Positions 1 to 4,662 of a stretch of DNA of 5,039 bases are shown here, piece after piece; the stretch's first letter is position 1, and each line of letters starts with the position of its first letter. The stretch comes from Bacillota bacterium. Its GTDB lineage: Bacteria > Bacillota > Clostridia > Oscillospirales > Ruminococcaceae. The translations under genes were made by a program, and so were the position numbers. The notes beneath the pieces were generated by a model that searched no databases, had not been told where the DNA came from, and saw only the letters and a program-made list of their open reading frames with translations. The stretch covers positions 1 to 5,039 of the forward strand of contig JAEXZK010000101.1 in NCBI GenBank assembly GCA_023451415.1, written 5' to 3'.

Positions 1-1
1 G

Positions 2-298
2 GGCAGCGTCATGGAGGTGAAGAACGGCAGCCGCGTCACCTACACCGTCCCCCAGAAGATCCGCCGGGAGAATGTGGAAAAGGCCGTGGAGGTCTTTTTC
101 CGGGTGAATAACGTCTACCGGGACACCGTCATCAAGGTGGAGAGCGGCGGGGAGGTCCTCTGCCGCTTCAAGCGGGAGCATATGGCCCCCGGCGAGATGG
201 AAAAGATCACCATCCCCAAGGTCCTGCTGGACAAGGCTGACGGCGCGGTCCTCACCGTGTCGGTGGAAGATCAGGCGCAAGGAGGGAACGAGGCATGA
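2..298 (+). CDS. C-terminal fragment of probable NAD(P)/FAD-dependent oxidoreductase (5' end outside window)
   Basis: The reading frame is open from the left edge (first full codon at 2) to TGA at 296-298, so this is the last 98 residues of a longer protein. The ATG at 11 has no ribosome binding site and is probably internal. What is visible is a compact beta-rich tail with the phrases YTVPQKIR, VFFRVNNVYRD and MAPGEMEKI. I associate these with the C-terminus of the FAD-dependent oxidoreductases that sit between a GlpA-like dehydrogenase and a DUF1667 protein in clostridial and Thermotoga operons. The FAD- and NAD-binding domains would lie upstream and cannot be checked here. The stop overlaps the next start (ATGA, 295-298), so the two genes are translationally coupled. 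The substrate is unknown; glycerol-3-phosphate metabolism is suggested only by the usual neighbours. The tail pattern plus the DUF1667 neighbour support the family; the tail alone would not. Confidence 0.62.
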   Translation, partial: GSVMEVKNGSRVTYTVPQKIRRENVEKAVEVFFRVNNVYRDTVIKVESGGEVLCRFKREHMAPGEMEKITIPKVLLDKADGAVLTVSVEDQAQGGNEA

Positions 299-639
299 CC
301 AATATTATCTGTATCGTCTGCCCAAAGGGCTGCCACCTTTCGGTGGATGAGAACAACGGCTATGCCGTCACCGGCTTCGGCTGCGAGCGGGGCGTGGCCT
401 ATGGCAAAAAGGAGCTGACCAACCCCACCCGGGTCATCACCTCCACGGTGAAGATTAAGGGCGGCATCCATCACCGGCTGCCGGTGAAGACCAGCAGCGA
501 TATCCCCAAGGGCCTGATCCATGCGGCCATGGCCCTGCTGGACGGCGTGGAGATGGAGTCCCCCGTCCATGTGGGAGATGTGGTGGTACCCGACATCTGC
601 GGCACCGGTGTCTCCTTTGTGGCCACCCGGGATATGTGA
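295..639 (+). CDS. DUF1667 family protein with CxxCxxxC...C cysteine cluster
   Basis: This is a complete 114-residue soluble protein without signal peptide or membrane segment. It matches the DUF1667 pattern: an N-terminal CIVCPKGCHL block, GYAVTG, a CERG block, ELTNPTRVITSTV, RLPVKT, and a C-terminal VCGTG-like/FVATRDM block (here ICGTG, residues 101-105). Cysteines 6, 9, 13 and 30 form a likely metal or Fe-S site (C-x2-C-x3-C-x16-C); Cys102 is a fifth. The length is normal for the family. Its ATG overlaps the TGA of the upstream oxidoreductase. Family members are habitually encoded directly after GlpA/GlpB-like flavoproteins, so a role as a small electron-transfer or metal-binding partner of that enzyme is reasonable, but this is inference; no biochemical function is firmly established to my knowledge. 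It is the last gene of its operon, since AT-rich non-coding DNA with a hairpin follows. Confidence 0.88.
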   Translation: MTNIICIVCPKGCHLSVDENNGYAVTGFGCERGVAYGKKELTNPTRVITSTVKIKGGIHHRLPVKTSSDIPKGLIHAAMALLDGVEMESPVHVGDVVVPDICGTGVSFVATRDM

Positions 640-688
640 TCCAGGGCCTGTTTCTGAACTTTTTGACCATAAAGAATAAATGTTTTGT

Positions 689-726
689 AACACCGCCAAA
701 AAACGCGCTGCGTTTTTGGCGGTGTT
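689..726 (+). terminator. Long hairpin after the DUF1667 gene, probable terminator
   Basis: The left arm 689-706 and right arm 710-726 pair over 17 base pairs with one bulged A (698) and a 3-base loop (707-709, GCT). The stem has a GC-rich base and a run of A:T pairs just below the GC-rich tip. It lies 50 bases after the DUF1667 stop codon, the right place for an operon terminator. It is not a textbook intrinsic terminator, because the downstream arm is followed by GTTCCATAAGG rather than a U-run; the only T-run is inside the stem. It could instead be an RNA-protecting 3' hairpin or a dispersed element. Confidence 0.5.
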
Positions 727-737
727 GTTCCATAAGG

Positions 738-853
738 TTTTGCCTTAAAATTATCAATTTTGCACAATTGTCCGTTAATGTTCTGTTAAGCTGCCTAAAA
801 CATCTGCAAAATCCCTGTTTCAGAGGAAATTTTTGCTGATACTTTGTGCAAAA
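738..853. promoter_or_regulatory. Cluster of five TTTTGC/GCAAAA hexamers, candidate operator region
   Basis: TTTTGC occurs at 738-743, 758-763 and 831-836, and its complement GCAAAA at 806-811 and 848-853. Two copies extend to a 10-base exact inverted match (TTTTGCACAA at 758-767, TTGTGCAAAA at 844-853). The 758 copy lies in an imperfect 16-bp palindrome centred on TGCA (755-770, 14 of 16 positions symmetric). A rough base-composition estimate predicts well under one copy in this region, so the clustering looks non-random. No regulator is identified. The sites lie upstream of the best promoter candidate and could be activator or repressor sites. Confidence 0.35.
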
Positions 854-858
854 ACACA

Positions 859-887
859 TTGTTTATTTCGGTGTTTTTAGATATTAT
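859..887 (+). promoter_or_regulatory. Weak sigma-A promoter candidate for the decarboxylase operon
   Basis: TTGTTT (859-864, 3 of 6 to TTGACA) is separated by 17 bp from TATTAT (882-887, 5 of 6 to TATAAT); TATAAA overlaps at 885-890. Initiation near 894 would give a leader of about 50 bases to the start at 948. The -35 box lies within an inverted repeat, AAAAACAC (850-857) and GTGTTTTT (871-878), with centres 21 bp apart, about two helical turns. That arrangement is compatible with a dimeric regulator. The poor -35 box fits an activator-dependent promoter. TATATT at 916-921 is an alternative -10 but lacks a matching -35. Confidence 0.35.
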
Positions 888-932
888 AAAGTGGGTAGAT
901 TTTTTGATATATTTCTATATTCTACATGGCAT

Positions 933-938
933 GGAGGT
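933..938 (+). promoter_or_regulatory. Ribosome binding site fixing the OadA start at 948
   Basis: GGAGGT lies 9 bases before ATG 948. The same frame is open upstream to a GTG at 846, but the extra 34 residues have no ribosome binding site, are encoded by AT-rich promoter-like DNA, and do not resemble the family. The family N-terminus (FTETVLRD) begins right after ATG 948. Confidence 0.9.
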
Positions 939-947
939 AAAAGCACT

Positions 948-2327
948 ATGAAGGTACAATTCACAGAAACTGTGCTGCGGGACGCCAACCAGTCGCTTAT
1001 CGCGACCCGGCTGCCCATTGCAAAGTTTCAGCACATCCTGAGCACGCTGGACAAAGCCGGCTACTACTCCCTGGAGTGTTGGGGCGGAGCCACCTTTGAT
1101 TCCTGCCTGCGCTATCTGGATGAGGATCCCTGGGAGCGCCTGCGGAAGATCCGCGCCGCCTGCCCTAACACCAAGCTCCAGATGCTGCTCCGGGGCCAGA
1201 ACCTGCTGGGCTACAAGCACTACCCCGACGACGTGGTGCGCATGTTTGTCCGCAAGTCTGTGGAAAACGGCATCGATATCATCCGCATTTTCGACGCCCT
1301 CAACGACCTGCGCAACATCCAGGTCGCGGTGGATGAAACCATCAAGGCCGGGGCGCATGCTTCCGGCACCATCTGCTACACCATCAGCCCCATCCACAAC
1401 CTGGAAAGCAACGTGAAGCTTGCCAAGGACATGGTGGAAATGGGCGTCCAGTCCATCTGCATCAAGGACATGGCGGGCATCATGAGCCCCAAAGAGGCCT
1501 ATGACCTGGTGAAGGCCCTGAAGGAAAACGTCAGCGTCCCCATCGTGGTACATACCCACAGCACCACCGGTCTGGGCTTCATGACCCTGCTCAAGGCTGT
1601 GGAGGCCGGCGCCGATGTCATCGACACCGCCATCTCCTGCTTCTCCGGCGGCACCTCCCAGCCCGCCACCGAGACCATGGCCTACACCCTCCGGGAGTAC
1701 GGCTACGAGGTGGACCTGGACGACAAGGTCCTCAAGGAGGTCAACGACTTCTTTAAGCCCATCCGGGGTGAGTTCCTGGCCGACGGCACCCTCAACCCCG
1801 TCGTCATGGCCACCGCCACCGACGCCCTTATCTATCAGATCCCCGGCGGCATGCTCTCCAACCTGGTTGCTCAGCTCACCGCGCAGAAAGCCCTGGACAA
1901 GCTGGACGACGTCCTGGCCGAGACCCCCAAGGTCCGCAAAGACTTGGGCTATCCTCCCCTGGTGACCCCCATGAGCCAGATGGTGGGCGTACAGGCTACT
2001 GCCAACGTCCTGGCCGGCCAGCGCTATAAGAATGTCTCCAAGGAGATTAAGGCCTATGTCCGCGGCGAATACGGCCGCGCCCCCGGCGAGGTGGACCCCG
2101 CCCTGGTCAAGGAGATCCTGGGTGACGAGCAGCCCATCACCTGCCGCTACGCCGACCTGCTGGAGCCCGGCTTTGAAAAGGCCAAGGCCGAAATCGGCGA
2201 CCTGGCCAAGAGTGATGAGGACGTCCTCTCCTACATCGCCTTCCCCGCCCAGGCCGAGCCCTTCCTCCGCAAGCGCGCCGAGAAGGAAAAGAACACCTTC
2301 TCCTTCTCCATTCAGGAAATCAAGTAA
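948..2327 (+). CDS. oadA: Oxaloacetate decarboxylase alpha subunit, carboxyltransferase only (no biotin domain)
   Basis: This 459-residue cytoplasmic protein is the 5S/OadA-type carboxyltransferase that transfers CO2 from oxaloacetate to protein-bound biotin, leaving pyruvate. Residues 1-270 form the HMGL-like TIM barrel and about 280-459 the conserved PYC_OADA domain. Visible motifs are RDANQS (11-16), ECWGGATFD (43-51), LLRGQNLLGYKHY (80-92), IKDM (172-175) and HTH (202-204). The expected metal ligands are Asp12, His202 and His204, with Lys173 as the lysine that is carbamylated in relatives; they align at a constant offset of five with Klebsiella OadA (D17, K178, H207, H209, from memory). 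Full OadA proteins run to about 590-600 residues and end in a biotinyl domain. That domain is absent here and is encoded separately two genes downstream. The usual RDxHQS motif reads RDANQS. The adjacent OadB-type pump favours Na+-linked oxaloacetate decarboxylase over a pyruvate carboxylase B subunit. It is the first gene of the operon, 15 bases before the gamma-subunit gene. Confidence 0.9.
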   Translation: MKVQFTETVLRDANQSLIATRLPIAKFQHILSTLDKAGYYSLECWGGATFDSCLRYLDEDPWERLRKIRAACPNTKLQMLLRGQNLLGYKHYPDDVVRMFVRKSVENGIDIIRIFDALNDLRNIQVAVDETIKAGAHASGTICYTISPIHNLESNVKLAKDMVEMGVQSICIKDMAGIMSPKEAYDLVKALKENVSVPIVVHTHSTTGLGFMTLLKAVEAGADVIDTAISCFSGGTSQPATETMAYTLREYGYEVDLDDKVLKEVNDFFKPIRGEFLADGTLNPVVMATATDALIYQIPGGMLSNLVAQLTAQKALDKLDDVLAETPKVRKDLGYPPLVTPMSQMVGVQATANVLAGQRYKNVSKEIKAYVRGEYGRAPGEVDPALVKEILGDEQPITCRYADLLEPGFEKAKAEIGDLAKSDEDVLSYIAFPAQAEPFLRKRAEKEKNTFSFSIQEIK

Positions 2328-2342
2328 GGAGGTAACTGTCCC

Positions 2343-2810
2343 ATGCTGAGAGAAGTTGCCAATATTCCGATGGGATTGGGTGACAGCCTTCTCCTTTCCG
2401 GTATCGGCATGCTGGTGGTGTTCATGGAGCTGGTCATCCTGGCCCTCATGATCCGTGTCATGTCCAAGGTCATCGGCTCTGTCACCGGCAAGAGCAAAGA
2501 GGCGGCCCCCGCTGCGGCTGTGGCTGCTCCGGCGGCTGTTCCCGCGGCCGTCCCCGCTGCTCCCGCCGCCTGTGCCGCTCCGGCCCTGACCCTTACCGAC
2601 GTCAGCGAGCCCGCAGCTGCCGCCGTCATGGCCATTGTCAGCGACAAGACGGGAATCCCCCTGAGCCGCCTGGCCTTCCATTCCATCAAGGGCGTCATCG
2701 AGATCGAGGGCGCCACCGATGAGGAAGCCGCCGTCATCATGGCCCTCACCGCCGACAAAATCGGCGTTCCTGTGAACAAGCTGGTTTTTAAATCCATCAA
2801 AAAAATCTGA
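2343..2810 (+). CDS. Na+-pumping decarboxylase gamma/delta subunit (OadG family) with duplicated C-terminal motif
   Basis: This 155-residue membrane anchor starts 15 bases after oadA; AAGGAGG at 2326-2332 overlaps the oadA stop, 10 bases from ATG. Residues about 14-38 form one transmembrane helix (LLLSGIGMLVVFMELVILAL), matching the OadG/MmdD pattern. Residues 53-81 are a flexible Ala/Pro linker. Residues 88-155 are a soluble domain. In relatives the helix binds the beta subunit and the soluble part recruits the carboxyltransferase, assembling the complex and speeding transfer. Family members usually end once in a motif like AxxAAVAxxLGxxPxKLVxxSIRRV. Here that motif appears twice, at 88-118 and 125-155, with about 13 of 31 identical positions, so the protein is longer than Klebsiella OadG (about 83 residues). 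Only one histidine (113) is present, so the His-based zinc site described for Klebsiella OadG is not obvious. Either an oadG or an mmdD name could be defended. Confidence 0.85.
   Translation: MLREVANIPMGLGDSLLLSGIGMLVVFMELVILALMIRVMSKVIGSVTGKSKEAAPAAAVAAPAAVPAAVPAAPAACAAPALTLTDVSEPAAAAVMAIVSDKTGIPLSRLAFHSIKGVIEIEGATDEEAAVIMALTADKIGVPVNKLVFKSIKKI
2604..2807 (+). repeat. Tandem internal duplication in the gamma-subunit C-terminal domain
   Basis: Unit 1 (2604-2696, residues 88-118) and unit 2 (2715-2807, residues 125-155) are each 31 codons, separated by six codons. Aligned without gaps they share the M-A, D-K-x-G-x-P, L-x-F and S-I-K positions, and most other positions are conservative (I/L, V/I, R/K). 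Unit 2 ends the protein with FKSIKKI, the usual family C-terminus; unit 1 ends FHSIKGV. The DNA has diverged, so the duplication is old rather than a recent slippage event. Confidence 0.8.
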
Positions 2811-2838
2811 TTAGTGTGTCTAAGGAGGAAAACACATC

Positions 2839-3252
2839 ATGAAATACGTCGTGACTTTGAATGGTAAAAACTACGAGGTCGAGGTAGAGGAGTCCAGCGC
2901 GGAGATCCTCAACGTCACCACCGCCGCTGCCGCCCCTGTGGCTGTGGCCGCCCCCGCCCCCGTGGCCGCTCCTGCTCCGGCAGCAGCTCCGGCCCCTGCC
3001 GCTGCTCCCGCCGCTCCCGCCGCTCCCGTGGCGGGCCCCGGCACCCAGGTCCTCTCCCCCATGCCCGGCACCATCCTCAAGGTGAACGCGGCTGCCGGCC
3101 AAGCTGTCAAAACCGGTGATGTCCTTGTCGTTCTGGAAGCCATGAAGATGGAAAATGACATCGTCGCTCCCTGTGACGGCACTGTTTCTCAGGTACTTAC
3201 TTCGAAAGGAAGCACAGTCAACACCGACGACGTCCTGGTTGTTCTGGGCTAA
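2839..3252 (+). CDS. Biotin carboxyl carrier protein of the decarboxylase
   Basis: This 137-residue protein has three parts. A short N-terminal beta segment (1-27, KYVVTLNGKNYEVEVEE) is typical of OadA-end and MmdC/GcdC carriers. An Ala/Pro linker follows at about 29-67. A biotinyl domain ends the protein (68-137), with the EAMKMEN motif at 100-106. Lys103 is the biotinylated residue, 34 residues from the C-terminus as usual, and is modified by the cell's biotin-protein ligase. SPMPGTI (73-79) and CDGTV (112-116) are the other hallmark turns. The carrier shuttles carboxybiotin from the OadA active site to OadB. AAGGAGG at 2822-2828 lies 10 bases before ATG 2839, and the gap from the previous gene is 28 bases. 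Comparable proteins are named mmdC, gcdC or oxaloacetate decarboxylase biotin subunit; the linked carboxyltransferase suggests the oxaloacetate enzyme. The long linker probably gives the reach needed between the cytosolic enzyme and the membrane pump. Confidence 0.93.
   Translation: MKYVVTLNGKNYEVEVEESSAEILNVTTAAAAPVAVAAPAPVAAPAPAAAPAPAAAPAAPAAPVAGPGTQVLSPMPGTILKVNAAAGQAVKTGDVLVVLEAMKMENDIVAPCDGTVSQVLTSKGSTVNTDDVLVVLG
3004..3030 (+). repeat. 9-bp tandem repeat in the biotin carrier linker
   Basis: GCTCCCGCC is repeated twice exactly (3004-3012, 3013-3021), followed by a partial third copy, GCTCCCGTG (3022-3030). Each copy encodes Ala-Pro-Ala (the third Ala-Pro-Val). It is part of the wider Ala/Pro linker at 2923-3039. 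The period is a multiple of three, so slippage would change linker length without breaking the frame. Confidence 0.8.
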
Positions 3253-3264
3253 GGGTGACGCAGT

Positions 3265-4548
3265 ATGAACTTTATTGAGATCATTGCGCAGACCTTCGCT
3301 CAGTCCGGTTTCGCGGCGTTTTTTACCACGCCCGACGCCTGGAAGAACGGGGTCATGCTCCTCATTTCCTTTGTCCTGCTCTATATGGCCATTGTCAAGA
3401 AGTTTGAGCCTCTGCTGCTGGTGCCCATCGCCTTCGGCATGCTGCTGGCCAACCTTCCTGCCGCCGGCCTGATGAACGACGTGCTGGCCCCCGCTCAGGA
3501 GGCCCTCAAAGCCGCCCAGGCCGCTCTTGCCAACGGCACCGGCACCCAGGAGGCGGTCAACGCCGCCGCCGCGGAGCTGGCAAGCCTCCACTGGTATGAC
3601 AACGGCGTCCTGCGCATCATCTACATGGGCGTCAAAAGCTCCCTCTTCCCCTGCCTGATCTTCATGGGCGTCGGGGCTATGACCGACTTTGGCCCCCTGC
3701 TGGCCAACCCCGTCAGCCTTCTGCTGGGCGCTGCCGCTCAGCTGGGCATCTACGTGGCCTTTACCGTGGCCAACCTGCTGGGTACATACATCACCGTGGG
3801 CGGCGAACCTCTCTTTACCGCCGCCCAGGCGGCCGCCATCGGCATCATCGGCGGCGCCGACGGCCCCACAGCCATCTTTTTGGCCAACAACCTGGCCCCG
3901 GAGCTGCTGGCCCCCATCGCTGTGGCCGCCTACTCCTATATGGCCCTGATCCCTCTGATCCAGCCTCCCATCATGCGCGCCCTCACCACCAAGAAAGAGC
4001 GCGAGATCAAGATGGAGCAGCTGCGGAAGGTCTCCAAGAGCGAGCAGATCGTCTTCCCCGTGGTCGTCACTGTCATGTGCGTCCTGCTTCTCCCTTCCGT
4101 CGCCCCCCTCATCGGTATGCTGATGCTGGGCAACCTCTTCCGGGTCTGCGGCGTTGTGGAGCGTCTGTCTGACACCGCTCAGAACGCTCTGTGCAACATC
4201 GTCACCATCATGCTGGGCACCACCGTTGGCGCCACCGCGGACGGCACCGTGTTCCTCCGCCTCCAGACCCTGATGATCGTGGGCCTGGGCCTCTTCGCCT
4301 TCTGCTTCTCCACTGTGGGCGGCGTTCTGCTGGGCAAGCTTCTCTGCTTCCTCACCGGAGGCAAGGTCAACCCCCTGATCGGCTCTGCCGGCGTGTCCGC
4401 CGTTCCCATGGCGGCCCGCGTCTCCCAGGTGGAAGGCGCCAAGGCCAACCCCACCAACTTCCTGCTGATGCACGCCATGGGCCCCAATGTGGCCGGCGTC
4501 ATCGGTTCCGCCGTGGCTGCGGGCTTCCTGCTGATGATGTTCAAATAA
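3265..4548 (+). CDS. oadB: Sodium ion-translocating decarboxylase beta subunit
   Basis: This 427-residue polytopic membrane protein decarboxylates carboxybiotin on the carrier and couples the reaction to outward Na+ transport. Hydrophobic segments lie near residues 28-45, 48-64, 117-139, 149-175, 211-234, 262-284, 310-325, 335-362 and 400-425. Two glycine-rich, probably re-entrant stretches carry the signature motifs. GGADGPTAI (196-204) contains Asp199, and [18 protein letters not shown] (369-386) contains Asn369, Gly373, Ser378 and Arg385. With Tyr225 these align at a constant offset of four with the Klebsiella OadB residues implicated in Na+ transport (D203, Y229, N373, G377, S382, R389, from memory), so the pump looks intact. 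The length is normal, including an Ala-rich loop at 71-108. It starts 12 bases after the biotin carrier; its ribosome site (AGGGTG, 3252-3257) is weaker than those of its neighbours. It is the last gene of the operon. Beta subunits of related decarboxylases are very similar, so substrate identity comes from oadA. Confidence 0.95.
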   Translation: MNFIEIIAQTFAQSGFAAFFTTPDAWKNGVMLLISFVLLYMAIVKKFEPLLLVPIAFGMLLANLPAAGLMNDVLAPAQEALKAAQAALANGTGTQEAVNAAAAELASLHWYDNGVLRIIYMGVKSSLFPCLIFMGVGAMTDFGPLLANPVSLLLGAAAQLGIYVAFTVANLLGTYITVGGEPLFTAAQAAAIGIIGGADGPTAIFLANNLAPELLAPIAVAAYSYMALIPLIQPPIMRALTTKKEREIKMEQLRKVSKSEQIVFPVVVTVMCVLLLPSVAPLIGMLMLGNLFRVCGVVERLSDTAQNALCNIVTIMLGTTVGATADGTVFLRLQTLMIVGLGLFAFCFSTVGGVLLGKLLCFLTGGKVNPLIGSAGVSAVPMAARVSQVEGAKANPTNFLLMHAMGPNVAGVIGSAVAAGFLLMMFK

Positions 4549-4571
4549 GCAGCCGCGATCCACTGCATTCC

Positions 4572-4603
4572 AGAGCCCTCCGGCTGTGCCGGAGGGCTCT
4601 TTT
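4572..4603 (+). terminator. Intrinsic terminator of the decarboxylase operon
   Basis: A perfect 13-bp stem (4572-4584 with 4588-4600), rich in G:C pairs, closes a 3-base loop (TGT) and runs into TTTT (4600-4603). It begins 23 bases after the oadB stop codon. This is a classic Rho-independent terminator, and it separates the operon from the next promoter. Confidence 0.92.
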
Positions 4604-4607
4604 AAAT

Positions 4608-4636
4608 TTGACTTTGGGCTGGTCCGGAGGTATGAT
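4608..4636 (+). promoter_or_regulatory. Strong sigma-A promoter for the downstream membrane-protein gene
   Basis: TTGACT (4608-4613, 5 of 6) and TATGAT (4631-4636, 5 of 6) are separated by exactly 17 bp. Transcription should start near 4643, leaving a leader of about 20 bases that contains the ribosome binding site at 4647. It starts 5 bp after the terminator ends, so the next gene is an independent transcription unit. Confidence 0.75.
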
Positions 4637-4646
4637 GTATTCCATC

Positions 4647-4653
4647 AAGGAGG
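4647..4653 (+). promoter_or_regulatory. Ribosome binding site deciding the start at 4663
   Basis: AAGGAGG stands 9 bases before ATG 4663 and 15 before a second in-frame ATG at 4669. The spacing favours 4663. A competing GGAGG at 4626-4630 lies inside the promoter spacer, immediately before an ATG that is part of the -10 box, so it is not a real translation signal. Confidence 0.85.
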
Positions 4654-4662
4654 CTGTTGGCT

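Larger units (their letters stand above)
640..947 (+). other. AT-rich intergenic regulatory region between the two operons
   Basis: These 308 bases contain no convincing gene. Composition switches abruptly from GC-rich coding DNA to AT-rich DNA and back at the oadA-like start. Short open frames here (for example 636-839) lack ribosome binding sites and family resemblance. The stretch holds a long hairpin (689-726), smaller dyads (733-747, 747-761, 755-770), a cluster of TTTTGC/GCAAAA hexamers (738-853), an 8-bp inverted repeat (850-857/871-878), and a weak promoter candidate (859-887). A second, upstream promoter-like pair is TTGACC at 663-668 and TGTAAC at 686-691 with a 17-bp spacer, but it runs into the hairpin. 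The size and structure suggest that the decarboxylase operon is controlled by a transcription factor. Confidence 0.7.

Noticed and set aside
636..839. Small open frame of 67 codons in the intergenic region
   Set aside because: It has no ribosome binding site, its composition matches random AT-rich DNA, and it runs straight through the 689-726 hairpin.
846..947. GTG-initiated N-terminal extension of the OadA frame
   Set aside because: The added 34 residues come from AT-rich promoter-like DNA, have no ribosome site, and precede the family's normal N-terminus. ATG 948 has GGAGGT at ideal spacing.
915..2681. Long antisense open frame (588 codons) opposite oadA and oadG
   Set aside because: It is a mirror of GC-rich codon use in the sense genes. 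Its translation is Gly/His/Asp-rich low-complexity sequence with no family resemblance, and no ribosome site supports it.
2923..3039. Ala/Pro-rich low-complexity stretch as a possible novel element
   Set aside because: It is the flexible linker normal to biotin carrier subunits of Na+ pumps; the small 9-bp tandem repeat is recorded as a feature, but nothing more is implied.
3475..3588. Ala-rich insert in OadB (residues 71-108)
   Set aside because: It first looked like an unusual insertion, but total length and the constant offset of key residues to Klebsiella OadB indicate that a loop of similar or greater size is normal at this position.
2797..4563. Second antisense open frame, also 588 codons, opposite the biotin carrier and oadB
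   Set aside because: The cause is the same: a shadow of C-ending codons. The equal length of the two frames is a coincidence; the translations share only compositional bias.
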